This document shows, in pieces, positions 1 to 11,175 of a stretch of DNA of 30,633 bases. The DNA comes from Candidatus Pelearchaeum sp. (GTDB lineage: Archaea > Thermoproteota > Nitrososphaeria_A > Caldarchaeales > Caldarchaeaceae). Below the pieces are notes generated by a model, which was not told the origin of the DNA, ran no database searches, and saw nothing but the letters and a program-made list of their open reading frames with translations. Both the position numbers and the translations under genes were made by a program. The stretch's first letter is position 1. Each line of letters opens with the position of its first letter. The stretch lies in assembly GCA_015520425.1 (NCBI GenBank), contig WAQC01000044.1:1-30633 (forward strand). Reading direction: 5' to 3'.

Positions 1-1479
1 ATGGTTCAGCAGAAGCTGGAGCTTGGCCGGTATGCGAATCTCATAGCTTCTGAGTGGGTAAGCCCATCTACAGGGAAGTACTACACGCGCGAGAACCCTG
101 CTACGCTTGAGCCTTTGGCTGAACTCCCCAGCTCAGGAAGGGATGATGTGAATCACGCCGTAGAAGCTGCGCGCGAGGCTTTTGAGAAGAGCGACTGGGC
201 TACGCGCAGGCCGGCAGAACGCGCTAGAGCTTTGTTGAAACTGGCGCAGATAATCCGCGAGGAGTCAGACAGGCTCGCGCGCATATTAACCCTTGAAAAT
301 GGAAAGCCGCTCAAATTCGCTAAGGGAGAATTCATCTTCACGGCAGATGTATTTGAGTTCTATGCTGGCTTGGCTAGGCAGGTAATGGGTGAAAGCTACC
401 AAAACTCCTCACAGATATACTCGGTCTCCAGCAAGGAGCCAGTCGGCGTATGCGGCATGATAACGCCGTGGAACTTCCCAATCTCGCTCCTCGCGTGGAA
501 GCTCGCCCCAGCCCTAGCCGTAGGATGCACCGCGGTAGTAAAGCCCTCAAGCTACACAACCGCAGTAACCTTTGAGTTCCTGAAACTCTTTGAACGCGTC
601 CAAGAAATACCAAAAGGCGTCGTAAATTGCGTCTCTGGCCCAGGCTCGGTGGTGGGGATGGAGCTGGTTAGGCACAAGGATGTCAATAAGATAGGATTCA
701 CGGGCGAGACTGGGACTGGCAAGGTGATAATGCAGAACGCCGCTACGAGTCTCAAGAGGGTATCGCTGGAGTGCGGCGGTAAATGCCCCAACATAGTCTT
801 TGAGGACGCTGACATGAACAAAGCCCTGCCAGGGGCTGTGTGGGGCGCTTTCAGGAACAGCGGCCAGGTATGCACAGCAGGCTCGCGCCTGCTAGTGCAG
901 GAGAGCATATACGACGAGTTCATGGAGAAATTCGTGGAGAAGACGAAGGAGATGAAGGTGGGGAACGGCCTAGAGCCAGACGTGGTCTTAGGGCCGTTGA
1001 TATCCAAAGACCAGCTTGAGAAGGTTCTGCAATACGTGGAGATAGGAAAGCAAGAGGGTGCTAGGGTTCTCTACGGTGGTAGGAGGCTGTCGGAGAGCGG
1101 GTATTTCATGGAGCCGACAATCTTCGTGGATGCGGACAATAGTATGAGGATTTCCCAGGAGGAGATTTTCGGGCCTACTGTTACTGTTATAAAGTTCCGC
1201 GACGAGGAGGAGGCTGTCAAGATAGCCAACGACACTGTATATGGTCTTGCCGCTGCTCTTTGGACGAATAACCTACAGCGCGCCATGAGGGTAAGCAGCC
1301 AGCTTAAGGCTGGGACTGTCTGGGTTAATACATACGCCGACCTCTACCCAGAGATGCCTTTCGGCGGCTATAAGGAGAGCGGCCTAGGTAGAGAGCTGGG
1401 CCGCGAGGGGCTGGAAGAATACCTAGAGACTAAGCACATAAACTTTGACATGCGGCCGCAGGTGGTCATGTGGCGGTAG
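1..1479 (+). CDS. NAD(P)-dependent aldehyde dehydrogenase
   Basis: ALDH superfamily enzyme that oxidises an aldehyde to its carboxylic acid with NAD(P)+. At 492 residues it is the usual length for the family and looks complete, but the ATG is the first base of the window, so an upstream start cannot be excluded. The active site is intact: Asn158 in TPWNFP (oxyanion hole), general base Glu257 in LECGGK, nucleophile Cys291 in SGQVCTAGS, and EEIFGPT and PFGGYKESGLGRE near the C-terminus. Substrate specificity cannot be read from sequence; betaine-, succinate-semialdehyde- and 2-hydroxymuconate-type enzymes share these motifs. It is followed 60 bases later by rps26e with its own candidate promoter, so the two are probably not linked in function. 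Confidence 0.93.
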   Translation: MVQQKLELGRYANLIASEWVSPSTGKYYTRENPATLEPLAELPSSGRDDVNHAVEAAREAFEKSDWATRRPAERARALLKLAQIIREESDRLARILTLENGKPLKFAKGEFIFTADVFEFYAGLARQVMGESYQNSSQIYSVSSKEPVGVCGMITPWNFPISLLAWKLAPALAVGCTAVVKPSSYTTAVTFEFLKLFERVQEIPKGVVNCVSGPGSVVGMELVRHKDVNKIGFTGETGTGKVIMQNAATSLKRVSLECGGKCPNIVFEDADMNKALPGAVWGAFRNSGQVCTAGSRLLVQESIYDEFMEKFVEKTKEMKVGNGLEPDVVLGPLISKDQLEKVLQYVEIGKQEGARVLYGGRRLSESGYFMEPTIFVDADNSMRISQEEIFGPTVTVIKFRDEEEAVKIANDTVYGLAAALWTNNLQRAMRVSSQLKAGTVWVNTYADLYPEMPFGGYKESGLGRELGREGLEEYLETKHINFDMRPQVVMWR

Positions 1480-1495
1480 GCCACCTCACAAAAAC

Positions 1496-1505
1496 CTTAT
1501 TATAG
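1496..1505 (+). promoter_or_regulatory. Candidate TATA box for rps26e
   Basis: The A/T-rich element CTTATTATAG lies about 35 to 44 bases before the rps26e ATG at 1540. This would place a start site around 1525 to 1530, giving a short leader, a common archaeal arrangement. It is called by eye only. Confidence 0.4.
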
Positions 1506-1539
1506 CGTAGGTGGTTCTCAGAGCATAGAGTGTTAGGAT

Positions 1540-1824
1540 ATGCCGTTTAAACGGAAGAGTCGTGGGAGGGCTAAGGGCTCAAAGGGAAAAGAGCCTACAG
1601 TTCAGTGTGATAACTGCGGCGCATACGTTCCGCGAAGCAAGATTCAGCGAGTAACGCGGCGTGTCTCGCTGGTTAGCGGAGACCTAGCCCGCGAGCTCAG
1701 AGAGAAGGGCGCATACCTGGCGGAGAACGTGGTTGTGAAAAACTTCTGCATAAGCTGCGCAATACACTACGGCATCCTCAAGGTTAGAGCGCGCGACGAG
1801 AGGAAGCCGCAGCAATTTATGTGA
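1540..1824 (+). CDS. rps26e: Small-subunit ribosomal protein S26e (eS26)
   Basis: Component of the 30S ribosomal subunit near the mRNA exit region, in the family shared by eukaryotes and some archaea. The 94-residue protein shows the family plan: a basic N-terminus (RKSRGRAKGSKGKEP), then a zinc-ribbon pair, Cys23/Cys26 (CDNC) and Cys70/Cys73 (CISC), followed by AIHYGILKVRAR, matching the eukaryotic CVSCAIH region. Loss of the long eukaryotic C-terminal tail is normal for archaeal members. The ATG at 1540 follows a candidate TATA box. The gene supports a TACK-archaeal origin for the window. Confidence 0.95.
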   Translation: MPFKRKSRGRAKGSKGKEPTVQCDNCGAYVPRSKIQRVTRRVSLVSGDLARELREKGAYLAENVVVKNFCISCAIHYGILKVRARDERKPQQFM

Positions 1825-1885
1825 TTAGTAATAAGGTCTTAATACAAGCACCTAATGTTTGTTGTTTAGGTGGGGGGATGTAGGA

Positions 1886-2878
1886 ATGTCGGTGGGTGCT
1901 GGGGAAGGTGGAGGTTTCATCGGCTCAGCCAGATTCTCGCTCATAAAACTCCGCCTAGCCATGATAGGAACCTGGGCCCTAATAACAGCGCTAGCGTCGC
2001 TCCTCTTCATGGCCGTCCTAAGCTACCTAAAACTACCCTTCTACGGCCTCTACGGGCTACTGGGCTTCGTAGTCTTCTTCCACCTAATACAGTGGATAGC
2101 AGGCCCACACCTGGTTAATGCTGTCTACCGCGTGAAGCCAGCGGATGAGCGGGAGTTTGCGTGGCTGCACCAGATGGTTAGGAGGCTTGCGGAGGCTAGC
2201 AACCTGAAGAAGACGCCGAAGGTTATGATTGCCAACATAGATATTCCCAACGCCTTCGCCTATGGTAGCCCAACGACGGGCCCGATGGTTGCTGTTACGC
2301 GCGGTCTTGTGAGGAGCTTGCCGCGTGACGAGCTTGAGGCGGTGATAGGCCATGAGGTTGGCCACCTGAAACACCGCGACATAGCTGTGATGCTCATGAT
2401 AAGCATAATCCCAGCGCTTATCTACTACCTAGGCCAGATGCTCTATATCTCAGGCTGGTTTGGCGGCTATCGGGATAGAGGTGGAGGAGGCTCGCTATTC
2501 CTAGTGGGAATAGGGCTGATGATAGCCAGCTTCATCTTCAACCTCTTCGTCTTCTACATGAGCAGGCTACGCGAATACTACGCTGACGCCCACGCTGCGA
2601 TGGTGGTGAAGGACGGCGCCAGAAAGCTCCAGAGAGCGCTCGTGAGGATAATGCAGGGAAGCGGCAGGTTCAGGAGAGCAGAGCTAAGCCACTACAGCCA
2701 GTTTAAGGCATTCTTCATAGCAGACCCAGAGGAGCCGCTGAGAGTAGTAGGAGATGTTGATACCATAGTTGAGGAGTTGAAGAACCAGAAGCCAAGCATA
2801 TGGTCGGAGCTCTTCAGCACGCATCCACACCCAGCGAAGAGGCTGAGACACCTAGACAAGTTCATAGGCTATGCATGA
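1886..2878 (+). CDS. htpX: HtpX-like M48 family membrane zinc metalloprotease
   Basis: Membrane-bound protease that in bacteria degrades damaged membrane proteins; the archaeal role is inferred. Two hydrophobic helices at the N-terminus (about residues 20-70) precede the catalytic HEVGH motif (His156, Glu157, His160), a further hydrophobic stretch (about 170-220), and REYYADAHA, whose Glu230 is the expected third zinc ligand. C-terminal FSTHPHPAKRLRHL is the usual substrate-side motif of the family. An in-frame TTG at 1859 would add nine residues. I prefer ATG 1886 because AGGTGGGGGG sits just upstream and TCTTAATA near 1838 would start transcription around 1865. It converges with proS across about 77 bases. 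Confidence 0.92.
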   Translation: MSVGAGEGGGFIGSARFSLIKLRLAMIGTWALITALASLLFMAVLSYLKLPFYGLYGLLGFVVFFHLIQWIAGPHLVNAVYRVKPADEREFAWLHQMVRRLAEASNLKKTPKVMIANIDIPNAFAYGSPTTGPMVAVTRGLVRSLPRDELEAVIGHEVGHLKHRDIAVMLMISIIPALIYYLGQMLYISGWFGGYRDRGGGGSLFLVGIGLMIASFIFNLFVFYMSRLREYYADAHAAMVVKDGARKLQRALVRIMQGSGRFRRAELSHYSQFKAFFIADPEEPLRVVGDVDTIVEELKNQKPSIWSELFSTHPHPAKRLRHLDKFIGYA

Positions 2879-2955
2879 GAGACTAGCTTGCTGCCGTCGT
2901 TTCTATCAACCTCAAAAACCAGACTATTCACAGTGCTGGAGGAGAATGTTACGTT

Positions 2956-4416
2956 TTAGTATGCCCTAGCCACATACACCACTTCTTTTGCGGGCTGCTG
3001 GCATGCTATGCATCCATTCTTGGGAATCTCTACTATGTCGTATCTACTGCCTCTTATCTCTCCGCCCACATTCTCTTTAATTACTTCGGCGCATTCCAGC
3101 TTTCCACACCACTCCACGCGGGCTATACGTCTGTTAGCTATAAGCGTCTTTGCCTCGTTTAGTGTTTTGGCGTCTCCTATCATCTCCTCCATCATCCTTC
3201 TACTCTTAGTAGCTAGGTTCGCGTCTATCTTCTCAAGCAGCTGCTCAACATATTCGCCAACATCCTTAAGCGGCACAACATTCCTCTCAAGCGTATCTCT
3301 CCTAAACACGGTAACACCGCTCTCGGCAACCTCTTTAGGCCCTATCTCAAGCCTCACTGGGACGCCCATCATCTCCCAGTAGTAGAACTTCTCACCTGGT
3401 GTTACGTCTTGCCTGTCGTCCAGCTTCTTCCTTACACCGTCTTTAATGCTGTCAAACACCTGCTTGGCGTAGTTTAGTATAGCCTCTTCCTGGCCCTTGA
3501 AGTATATGGGGACTATAACTACCTGTAGCGGCGCTACTGTTGATGGGAATACACAGCCCCTGTCGTCGCCGTGCTGCGCTATTATCGCCGCGATAACCCT
3601 GCTGTAGCCGAAGCCGTAGCAGAGCTGGTGCGGATTATCCCGCCTACCGTCGCGCGTCTCAAACTCAATCTCAAAAACACGCGAAAAGTTCTTACCCAGG
3701 TTATGCACCGTGCCTACCTGATTCACCCTACCATCAGGATTCCAGGCGTCAAAGGCTATTGAATATCTAGCCCCAGCAAACTTGTCAAAATCAGGCCGCT
3801 TCAAAAGTAGATAACCTATACATACCTTGTTCAGAACGTTGGTATATATCTCAATGGCTTCGCGCACCTGTTGCTCGGCCTCTGAGGCTGTGGCGTGTAC
3901 TGTGTGAGCCTCGTTCCATGGAATCTCCCTAACCCTGAAGAGCGGTCTAGTGGCTTTCGTCTCATAGCGATAGACGTTATTGCTCTGATGCACCTTCAGG
4001 GGGAGGTCTGCGTGGCTCCTAATCCAGAGCTTGAACATAGGATACATTATAGTCTCCGATGTCGGCCTAATTACGAGCTTCTTATCCAGCTCGCGGTCTC
4101 CAGCCCTTTCTATTACGAAGACCTCCTTCATGAAGCCCTTGATATGCTCAGCCTCCTTCGCGAAGAGCTCGTCAGTCGTTACGAGGGGGAACATCATCTC
4201 CTTATGCCCAGTCCTGGCCAGCTCCCCCTCCAAGAGCTGGCGTAGTGTTCTGAGTATGAACATGCCATTCTCCATATACACCGAGAAGCCCTTAACGGGG
4301 AACCTATCATCAACTATACGCGCCTCAAAGAGGAGCTTATCAAACCAGTCGCTGAAGTTTTTGAACTTATTAAGCGCCGTTACAGCCGTCGCCATACTGC
4401 CTTTGATGAACTCCAT
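2956..4416 (-). CDS. proS: Prolyl-tRNA synthetase, archaeal/eukaryotic type
   Basis: Class II aminoacyl-tRNA synthetase charging tRNA-Pro in the cytoplasm. It has the archaeal-type layout: catalytic core with motif 1 (KEMMFPLV region), the TSET loop (VIRPTSETIMYPMF), motif 2 (TRPLFRVREIPWNEAHT), and motif 3 (CYGFGYSRVIAAIIAQHGDDRG), then an anticodon-binding domain (APLQVVIVPIYF) and a C-terminal zinc domain with Cys pairs ending in the family-typical terminal tyrosine (VARAY). There is no bacterial editing insertion. Start choice: ATG 4416 gives 486 residues; TTG 4422 and ATG 4395 are alternatives, and the short divergent promoter does not settle it. It is transcribed away from the JAMM gene across a gap of about 50 bases. 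Confidence 0.95.
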   Translation of the reverse strand: MEFIKGSMATAVTALNKFKNFSDWFDKLLFEARIVDDRFPVKGFSVYMENGMFILRTLRQLLEGELARTGHKEMMFPLVTTDELFAKEAEHIKGFMKEVFVIERAGDRELDKKLVIRPTSETIMYPMFKLWIRSHADLPLKVHQSNNVYRYETKATRPLFRVREIPWNEAHTVHATASEAEQQVREAIEIYTNVLNKVCIGYLLLKRPDFDKFAGARYSIAFDAWNPDGRVNQVGTVHNLGKNFSRVFEIEFETRDGRRDNPHQLCYGFGYSRVIAAIIAQHGDDRGCVFPSTVAPLQVVIVPIYFKGQEEAILNYAKQVFDSIKDGVRKKLDDRQDVTPGEKFYYWEMMGVPVRLEIGPKEVAESGVTVFRRDTLERNVVPLKDVGEYVEQLLEKIDANLATKSRRMMEEMIGDAKTLNEAKTLIANRRIARVEWCGKLECAEVIKENVGGEIRGSRYDIVEIPKNGCIACQQPAKEVVYVARAY

Positions 4417-4420
4417 AACC

Positions 4421-4447
4421 AATATTAAACGTTAGCATTTATTATGG
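4421..4447. promoter_or_regulatory. Bidirectional promoter between proS and the JAMM gene
   Basis: This short A/T-rich spacer holds TATA-like elements for both directions: CATTTATTATGG at 4436-4447 on the plus strand, about 25 bases before ATG 4467, and TTTAATATT on the minus strand at about 4422-4430. The spacing suggests leaderless or nearly leaderless transcripts on both sides. Confidence 0.45.
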
Positions 4448-4466
4448 CTGTTGGGTGTCCTGGGCT

Positions 4467-7024
<2,558 letters not shown>

Positions 7025-7025
<1 letters not shown>

Positions 7026-8566
7026 TGATAATGTATAGGCAGGCTTTATGGGACGAGCCGCTGGTCTTTGAGGCCTCGCGTAAGGGTGCTGTCGGGTATC
7101 TGCCTCCTAGTCTTGAGGAGGAGATTAAGCAGGCTGGCGCACGCGCGCTGAGCCGAATACCGCGTGGCATGCTACGTGAGGAGCTTCCCCTGCCAGAGCT
7201 GTCAGAGCTTGAGGTCATCCGCCACTACACGCGGCTAAGCCAGATGAACTACAGCATCTCAACAGGCTTCTACCCCCTCGGAAGCTGCACCATGAAATAC
7301 AACCCAGTGGTGAATAATGAGCTTGCCGCGCTGGACGAGATTGCTCTCCTCCACCCAGCGCAGCCAGAAGAGACTGTGCAGGGTGCTCTGGAGCTTCTCT
7401 ACAGGCTGGAGAAAGCCCTCTGCGAGATAACTGGAATGGATAGGTTCTCCTTCGCGCCTGCCGCGGGCGCTCATGGAGAGCTTGCGGGCTGCCTAATCAT
7501 GCGCGCATACCACGCAGAGAGGGGAGAGGAGAGGAGCAAGATAATCGTCCCAGACTCAGCGCATGGGACGAACCCAGCCACAGCGGCTATGAGCGGCTAC
7601 GAGGTAGTGGTCGTGGGAACAGACAGCGAGGGGGGAGTGGATGTAAAAGAGCTGGAGAAGCTAGTAGATGAGAAGACAGCAGGCCTGATGCTCACCAACC
7701 CCAACACGCTGGGGCTGTTTGAGAAGGATATTGAGCGGATAGTTGAGATAATGCACGACGCTGGGGCGCTGCTATACTACGACGGCGCCAACCTAAACGC
7801 AATAGCGGGAGTTGTAAGGCCAGGCGACATGGGGTTTGACATAGTCCATCTAAACCTGCACAAAACATTCTCAACACCACACGGCGGAGGTGGGCCAGGG
7901 GCGGGGCCTGTGGGCGTGGTCTCCAGGCTGGAGAAATACCTCCCACCCCCGCTTGTGGTTTATGACGAGAAGACGGGTAGATACAGGCTGGACTATGATA
8001 GGCCGAGCTCCATAGGAAGGATTAAGATGTATCATGGGAACTTCGCCGTCTTGGTGAGGGCTTATGCGTATATCCTCAGCATGGGTGGTGAGGGGCTTAG
8101 AAGAGCAGCCCTCAACGCGGTCGTTGCTTCTAACTATCTCTTGGCGAAGATGCGCAGGGCTAGGGGCGTGTCGCTGCCCTACGGTGCGGCGCGGCCGCGA
8201 AAGCATGAGTTTGTCCTCAGCCTCTCACGCCTAAGACGCGAGACAGGAGTACGCGCCCTAGACGTTGCCAAACGCCTGTTGGACTATGGCTTCCACGCAC
8301 CAACAATATACTTCCCGCTCATAGTAGATGAGGCGTTCATGGTTGAGCCTACAGAGAGCGAGTCTAAGAACGAGCTTGACAGATTCGCGGAAGCTTTTGA
8401 GAGGATTATCGCCGAGTCATACGAGAACCCTGAGATGGTTAGGGGAGCTCCCTACTCAACGTCTGTGGGCAGGGTGAACGAGGCTAGGGCTTCGCATCCA
8501 AAGACCATGACACCCACGTGGAGGGTGTATAGAAAACGGGCCATAGAGCTGGGTGTTGAGAAATGA
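7025..8566 (+). CDS. gcvPB: Glycine dehydrogenase (decarboxylating) subunit 2, P-protein beta
   Basis: C-terminal half of the split P-protein; it binds PLP and forms the active site with GcvPA. The Schiff-base lysine is Lys280 in LNLHKTFSTPHGGGGPG. Other family blocks are FYPLGSCTMKYNP, VPDSAHGTNPATAAMSGY, LMLTNPNTLGLFE, and the final TTPVGRVNE-like region (YSTSVGRVNEARASHPKTMTPTW). The length, 513 residues, is normal. ATG 7025 overlaps the gcvPA stop by one base (TGATG); GTG 7022 and ATG 7031 are possible alternatives. It is followed by gcvT with an ATGA overlap, so the three genes are translationally coupled. Confidence 0.96.
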
Positions 8567-9657
8567 GGGCATCTCCGCTCATAAACCTCCACCGCGAGGC
8601 TGGCGCTGAGATAGGGGAGTTCGCAGGGTGGCAAAGCCCCCTATGGTTCACCACAGTACGGGAGGAGCACCAAGCAGTGAGAAACGAGGCTGGAATATTT
8701 GACATAAGCCACATGACACGCATAGAAATAACTGGAAACGATGCAGAGACATTCCTAGACAAGTTGCTGACCCAAGACGTTAGGAAGACCAAGCCGGGGA
8801 GGATGAAATACTGCCTAATGCTCAACGAGAAGGCTGGAATAATAGACGACCTAACCTTCTACAAGGATAGCGAAAAATCAATAATAATTGTTAGCAATGC
8901 CATCACCCGCGAGCGTGTAGTCGGTTGGCTTAGGAAGCACTCTGAAGGGTTTGACGTTGATGTGCATGACTTCACCGACAGCTCTGCTCTACTAGCAGTG
9001 CAGGGGCCGAGCTCCGCCGCTTACTTGGGAAAATGGCTGAATACCGACCTGCGGGATATGAAGTGGTTTAGCGGCCGCTGGCTGGAGCATCGCGGGCTCC
9101 GAATACTTCTAACGAGAAGCGGCTATACTGGCGAGGATGGCTTTGAGCTAAACATACGCGACGGCTCTGCCGAGGAGTTTGGAAGGGTCTGGATGGAGTT
9201 CATGGCCATGGGCGTTAAGCCATGCGGCCTAGCTGTGCGCGACATGCTGCGCCTAGAATGCGCATACCCGCTATACGGCCATGAGATGGACGAGTCAACC
9301 ACGCCTGTTGAGGCTCGTCTCATGTGGGCTGTCAAGATGGAGAAGCAGGACTTCGTGGGTAAGGATGTGCTAATCTCAAAGACTGGTGAGAAGCCTTCAT
9401 CGCTTCTAGTCGGCCTCAAGATGGTTGAGCAGGGCATACCGCGTGAGGGGTATGTGGTGATGTCGCGCGAGGAGCGGGAGATAGGAAGAATAACCAGCGG
9501 CGGCATGTCATATTCCCTCAACAGGGGGATAGCCCTAGCCAGAATAGCGCCAGAATACGCGGATGACGGGGCTGTGGTGTTGGTGGATATAAAGGGGAAG
9601 CCTAGACAGGCTGAAGTTAGCCTCAAGCCATTCGTTGAGTATAGGATTCCGCGCTAA
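8563..9657 (+). CDS. gcvT: Glycine cleavage system T-protein (aminomethyltransferase)
   Basis: Transfers the methylene carbon from the aminomethyl-lipoyl H-protein to a tetrahydrofolate or tetrahydromethanopterin-type carrier, releasing ammonia. The 364-residue protein has FAGWQSPLWF, VRNEAGIFDISHM, AGIIDDLTF with the catalytic-region Asp, LTRSGYTGEDGFE, GLAVRDMLRLECAYPLYGHEMD and the C-terminal GRITSGGMSYSLNRGIALA barrel domain. It is the third gene of the operon; its ATG overlaps the gcvPB stop (ATGA). No H-protein or dihydrolipoamide dehydrogenase gene is present here, so those are encoded elsewhere. Its TAA stop overlaps the TAG stop of the convergent gene. Confidence 0.96.
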   Translation: MRASPLINLHREAGAEIGEFAGWQSPLWFTTVREEHQAVRNEAGIFDISHMTRIEITGNDAETFLDKLLTQDVRKTKPGRMKYCLMLNEKAGIIDDLTFYKDSEKSIIIVSNAITRERVVGWLRKHSEGFDVDVHDFTDSSALLAVQGPSSAAYLGKWLNTDLRDMKWFSGRWLEHRGLRILLTRSGYTGEDGFELNIRDGSAEEFGRVWMEFMAMGVKPCGLAVRDMLRLECAYPLYGHEMDESTTPVEARLMWAVKMEKQDFVGKDVLISKTGEKPSSLLVGLKMVEQGIPREGYVVMSREEREIGRITSGGMSYSLNRGIALARIAPEYADDGAVVLVDIKGKPRQAEVSLKPFVEYRIPR

Positions 9658-10490
9658 GGTATTGCCTCGGAGAAGAGGCGTAGCTGCTCCTCCTCGCTAC
9701 TAGCTGGGAATCCCACAACAACACGCGCGCCTGATTCTGCTAGTCTCCTAACCCTAGCGATGACTTTTCGCTTATCACCTACCAGAGCCACCTGCTCCAC
9801 CAGCTCAATAGGCGTAGAGCCACCTAGACCAGAGCTAGAGGCAGTGTTGCTCCATAGCCTACGCCGCCTCAGGGCGTATGCGGTAAGCCTAGTTCCAGCA
9901 TCCCCGTCAAGCCTTCCACCGATATAGAAAGGAGCATATACCGCAACGGGTATCTCCGCCTCCTTGGATAATAGCCTAATCTCATGGTCATCGGCGCCGT
10001 TGAGCAGGGCGAAGGGAATAGCCCTAAACCTTCGGGCAGCCTCTATAGCTGGCGCTACCATATTCTCCGACCCGACCATAATGAGCCTATAACCCAAGGC
10101 TTCCCTAGCACGTCTCACCGCGTCTATCAAGAGCCGCTTAGATGGCCGCTGCGCCTCATCGGCAGATAGGTACGCTGGATTACCAGCAACTAGGCAAAGA
10201 CCGCCAGCTTCATGGCTTTGGAGAATCTCAAGAACATCCTGAAAACGCTCCTCAAAATCACAACGCCTAACGGGAAGCGTCAGAACCGAGATAAGCCCCG
10301 AACTGGCCTCCTCATCAAAGCTGAGCAGAGAATCAAAGACTCGCAACGGTATATCATCTTCTATCCTCTCAGAATCTATGACGTGGATAGAGAAGCCATA
10401 CGAGGCGAGAAGCCTATGTATTCGTAGAAGGTCATGCGCGTCCTTTAGAGATGATGGCTTAGTAGCCTTCCCCTTATGGAAGGCGACCAC
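9654..10490 (-). CDS. Luciferase/Mer-fold-like protein of unknown function
   Basis: I do not recognise a named family. The 278-residue protein reads as an alpha/beta barrel: about residues 60-100 (LISVLTLPVRR, GGLCLVAGNPAYLS), 130-160 (YRLIMVGSENMVAPAIEAARRF), and a C-terminal block (VALVGDKRKVIARVRRLAESGARVVVGFP) that closely resembles the end of F420/FMN-dependent luciferase-like monooxygenases and methylene-tetrahydromethanopterin reductases. It is shorter than the usual 320 to 340 residues, and the N-terminal strand signature is weak. It converges with gcvT with overlapping stops, making a one-carbon role tempting, but only by position. Start is GTG 10490; no clear Shine-Dalgarno sequence is adjacent, so the start is uncertain. 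Confidence 0.6.
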   Translation of the reverse strand: MVAFHKGKATKPSSLKDAHDLLRIHRLLASYGFSIHVIDSERIEDDIPLRVFDSLLSFDEEASSGLISVLTLPVRRCDFEERFQDVLEILQSHEAGGLCLVAGNPAYLSADEAQRPSKRLLIDAVRRAREALGYRLIMVGSENMVAPAIEAARRFRAIPFALLNGADDHEIRLLSKEAEIPVAVYAPFYIGGRLDGDAGTRLTAYALRRRRLWSNTASSSGLGGSTPIELVEQVALVGDKRKVIARVRRLAESGARVVVGFPASSEEEQLRLFSEAIP

Positions 10491-10550
10491 CTAACTGGAA
10501 GACGGTCACCTCGCACCACGCAGCACCTCGGTTTGAGTAGGCGATAGAGG

Positions 10551-10560
10551 CTTATTATAA
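10551..10560 (+). promoter_or_regulatory. Candidate TATA box for the nuclease-GGT operon
   Basis: CTTATTATAA lies 31 to 40 bases before ATG 10591 in an otherwise mixed-composition spacer. It is one of the better TATA-like boxes in the window. Confidence 0.5.
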
Positions 10561-10590
10561 ATCTTACCAACAACATACAACCAGGGTATA

Positions 10591-11166
10591 ATGCGGAAGA
10601 AGGGGAGACGCGGTAGAATAGTAGGCCCTAGGATATGCTTCCTAGACCTAGAATCCACTGGTATAGAGGCTGACGTAGCCATGCTCACGGCGGTTGGGCT
10701 AGTTGAGGAGGGTGGCCGCTTCATATTCCTGCCTGTGAAGAAGCCTGAGGAGGAGCGGCATGTGATTAGGGAGACGATAAAACTGTTGGAGAGGTATGAT
10801 ATTGTCTTCACGTGGAGAGGTAAGGACTTTGACATACCCTTCCTAATATCACGCGCTCTAAAACATCGTATAGACCCCACACCGCTAATGCGCATAATGC
10901 ACGTAGACCTAGCAGAGTTCGCGCGAAACGTGCTTAAGCTCAGCAAGAACAACCTATACACGACATCGCGCTTCCTGGGAGTGAGGAAGGACACGACGCT
11001 TGAGGGCTCTGACATGCCGCAGAAATATCTCCAATCCCTAACTGGTAAGGGAGGCGCATGGAGCAGCATACGCCGCCACTGCCATGACGACCTAAAGACC
11101 CTCCAAGCGGTCTATGAAAGACTTAAGCCCCTCCTAAGAGTGGCAAGGCCTGAACTAGCGTTGTAG
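10591..11166 (+). CDS. Predicted RNase H-fold 3'-5' exonuclease (YprB-like)
   Basis: Putative nuclease of the DEDD exonuclease superfamily; the closest match I can name is the YprB-type ribonuclease H-like domain (RNase_H_2). Of 191 residues, the motifs are: I, FLDLESTG with Asp19 and Glu21; II, WRGKDFDIPFL with Asp81; III, HCHDDLKTL with Asp166/Asp167, where the usual Tyr of YNxxD is His163. The basic N-terminus (RKKGRRGR) could contact nucleic acid. Stand-alone, without the helicase or zinc-finger domains found in some relatives. Substrate is unknown. It is followed directly by the GGT gene (stop at 11166, next ATG at 11176), so the two are probably cotranscribed, without an obvious functional link. 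Confidence 0.78.
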   Translation: MRKKGRRGRIVGPRICFLDLESTGIEADVAMLTAVGLVEEGGRFIFLPVKKPEEERHVIRETIKLLERYDIVFTWRGKDFDIPFLISRALKHRIDPTPLMRIMHVDLAEFARNVLKLSKNNLYTTSRFLGVRKDTTLEGSDMPQKYLQSLTGKGGAWSSIRRHCHDDLKTLQAVYERLKPLLRVARPELAL

Positions 11167-11175
11167 GTGAGAACT

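Noticed and set aside
552..1007. Long open frame antisense to the aldehyde dehydrogenase gene
   Set aside because: It mirrors the codon structure of a strong gene on the other strand, is Ser/Thr/Pro-rich and shows no domain or start signal.
4031..4435. Open frame on the plus strand across the start of proS
   Set aside because: It is antisense to conserved ProRS motifs, with Ser-rich low-information sequence typical of shadow frames.
10508..10514. GAGGTGA-like Shine-Dalgarno (minus strand) for the luciferase-like gene
   Set aside because: It is over 15 bases from the GTG start and the GTG within it is out of frame, so it was not used to set the start.
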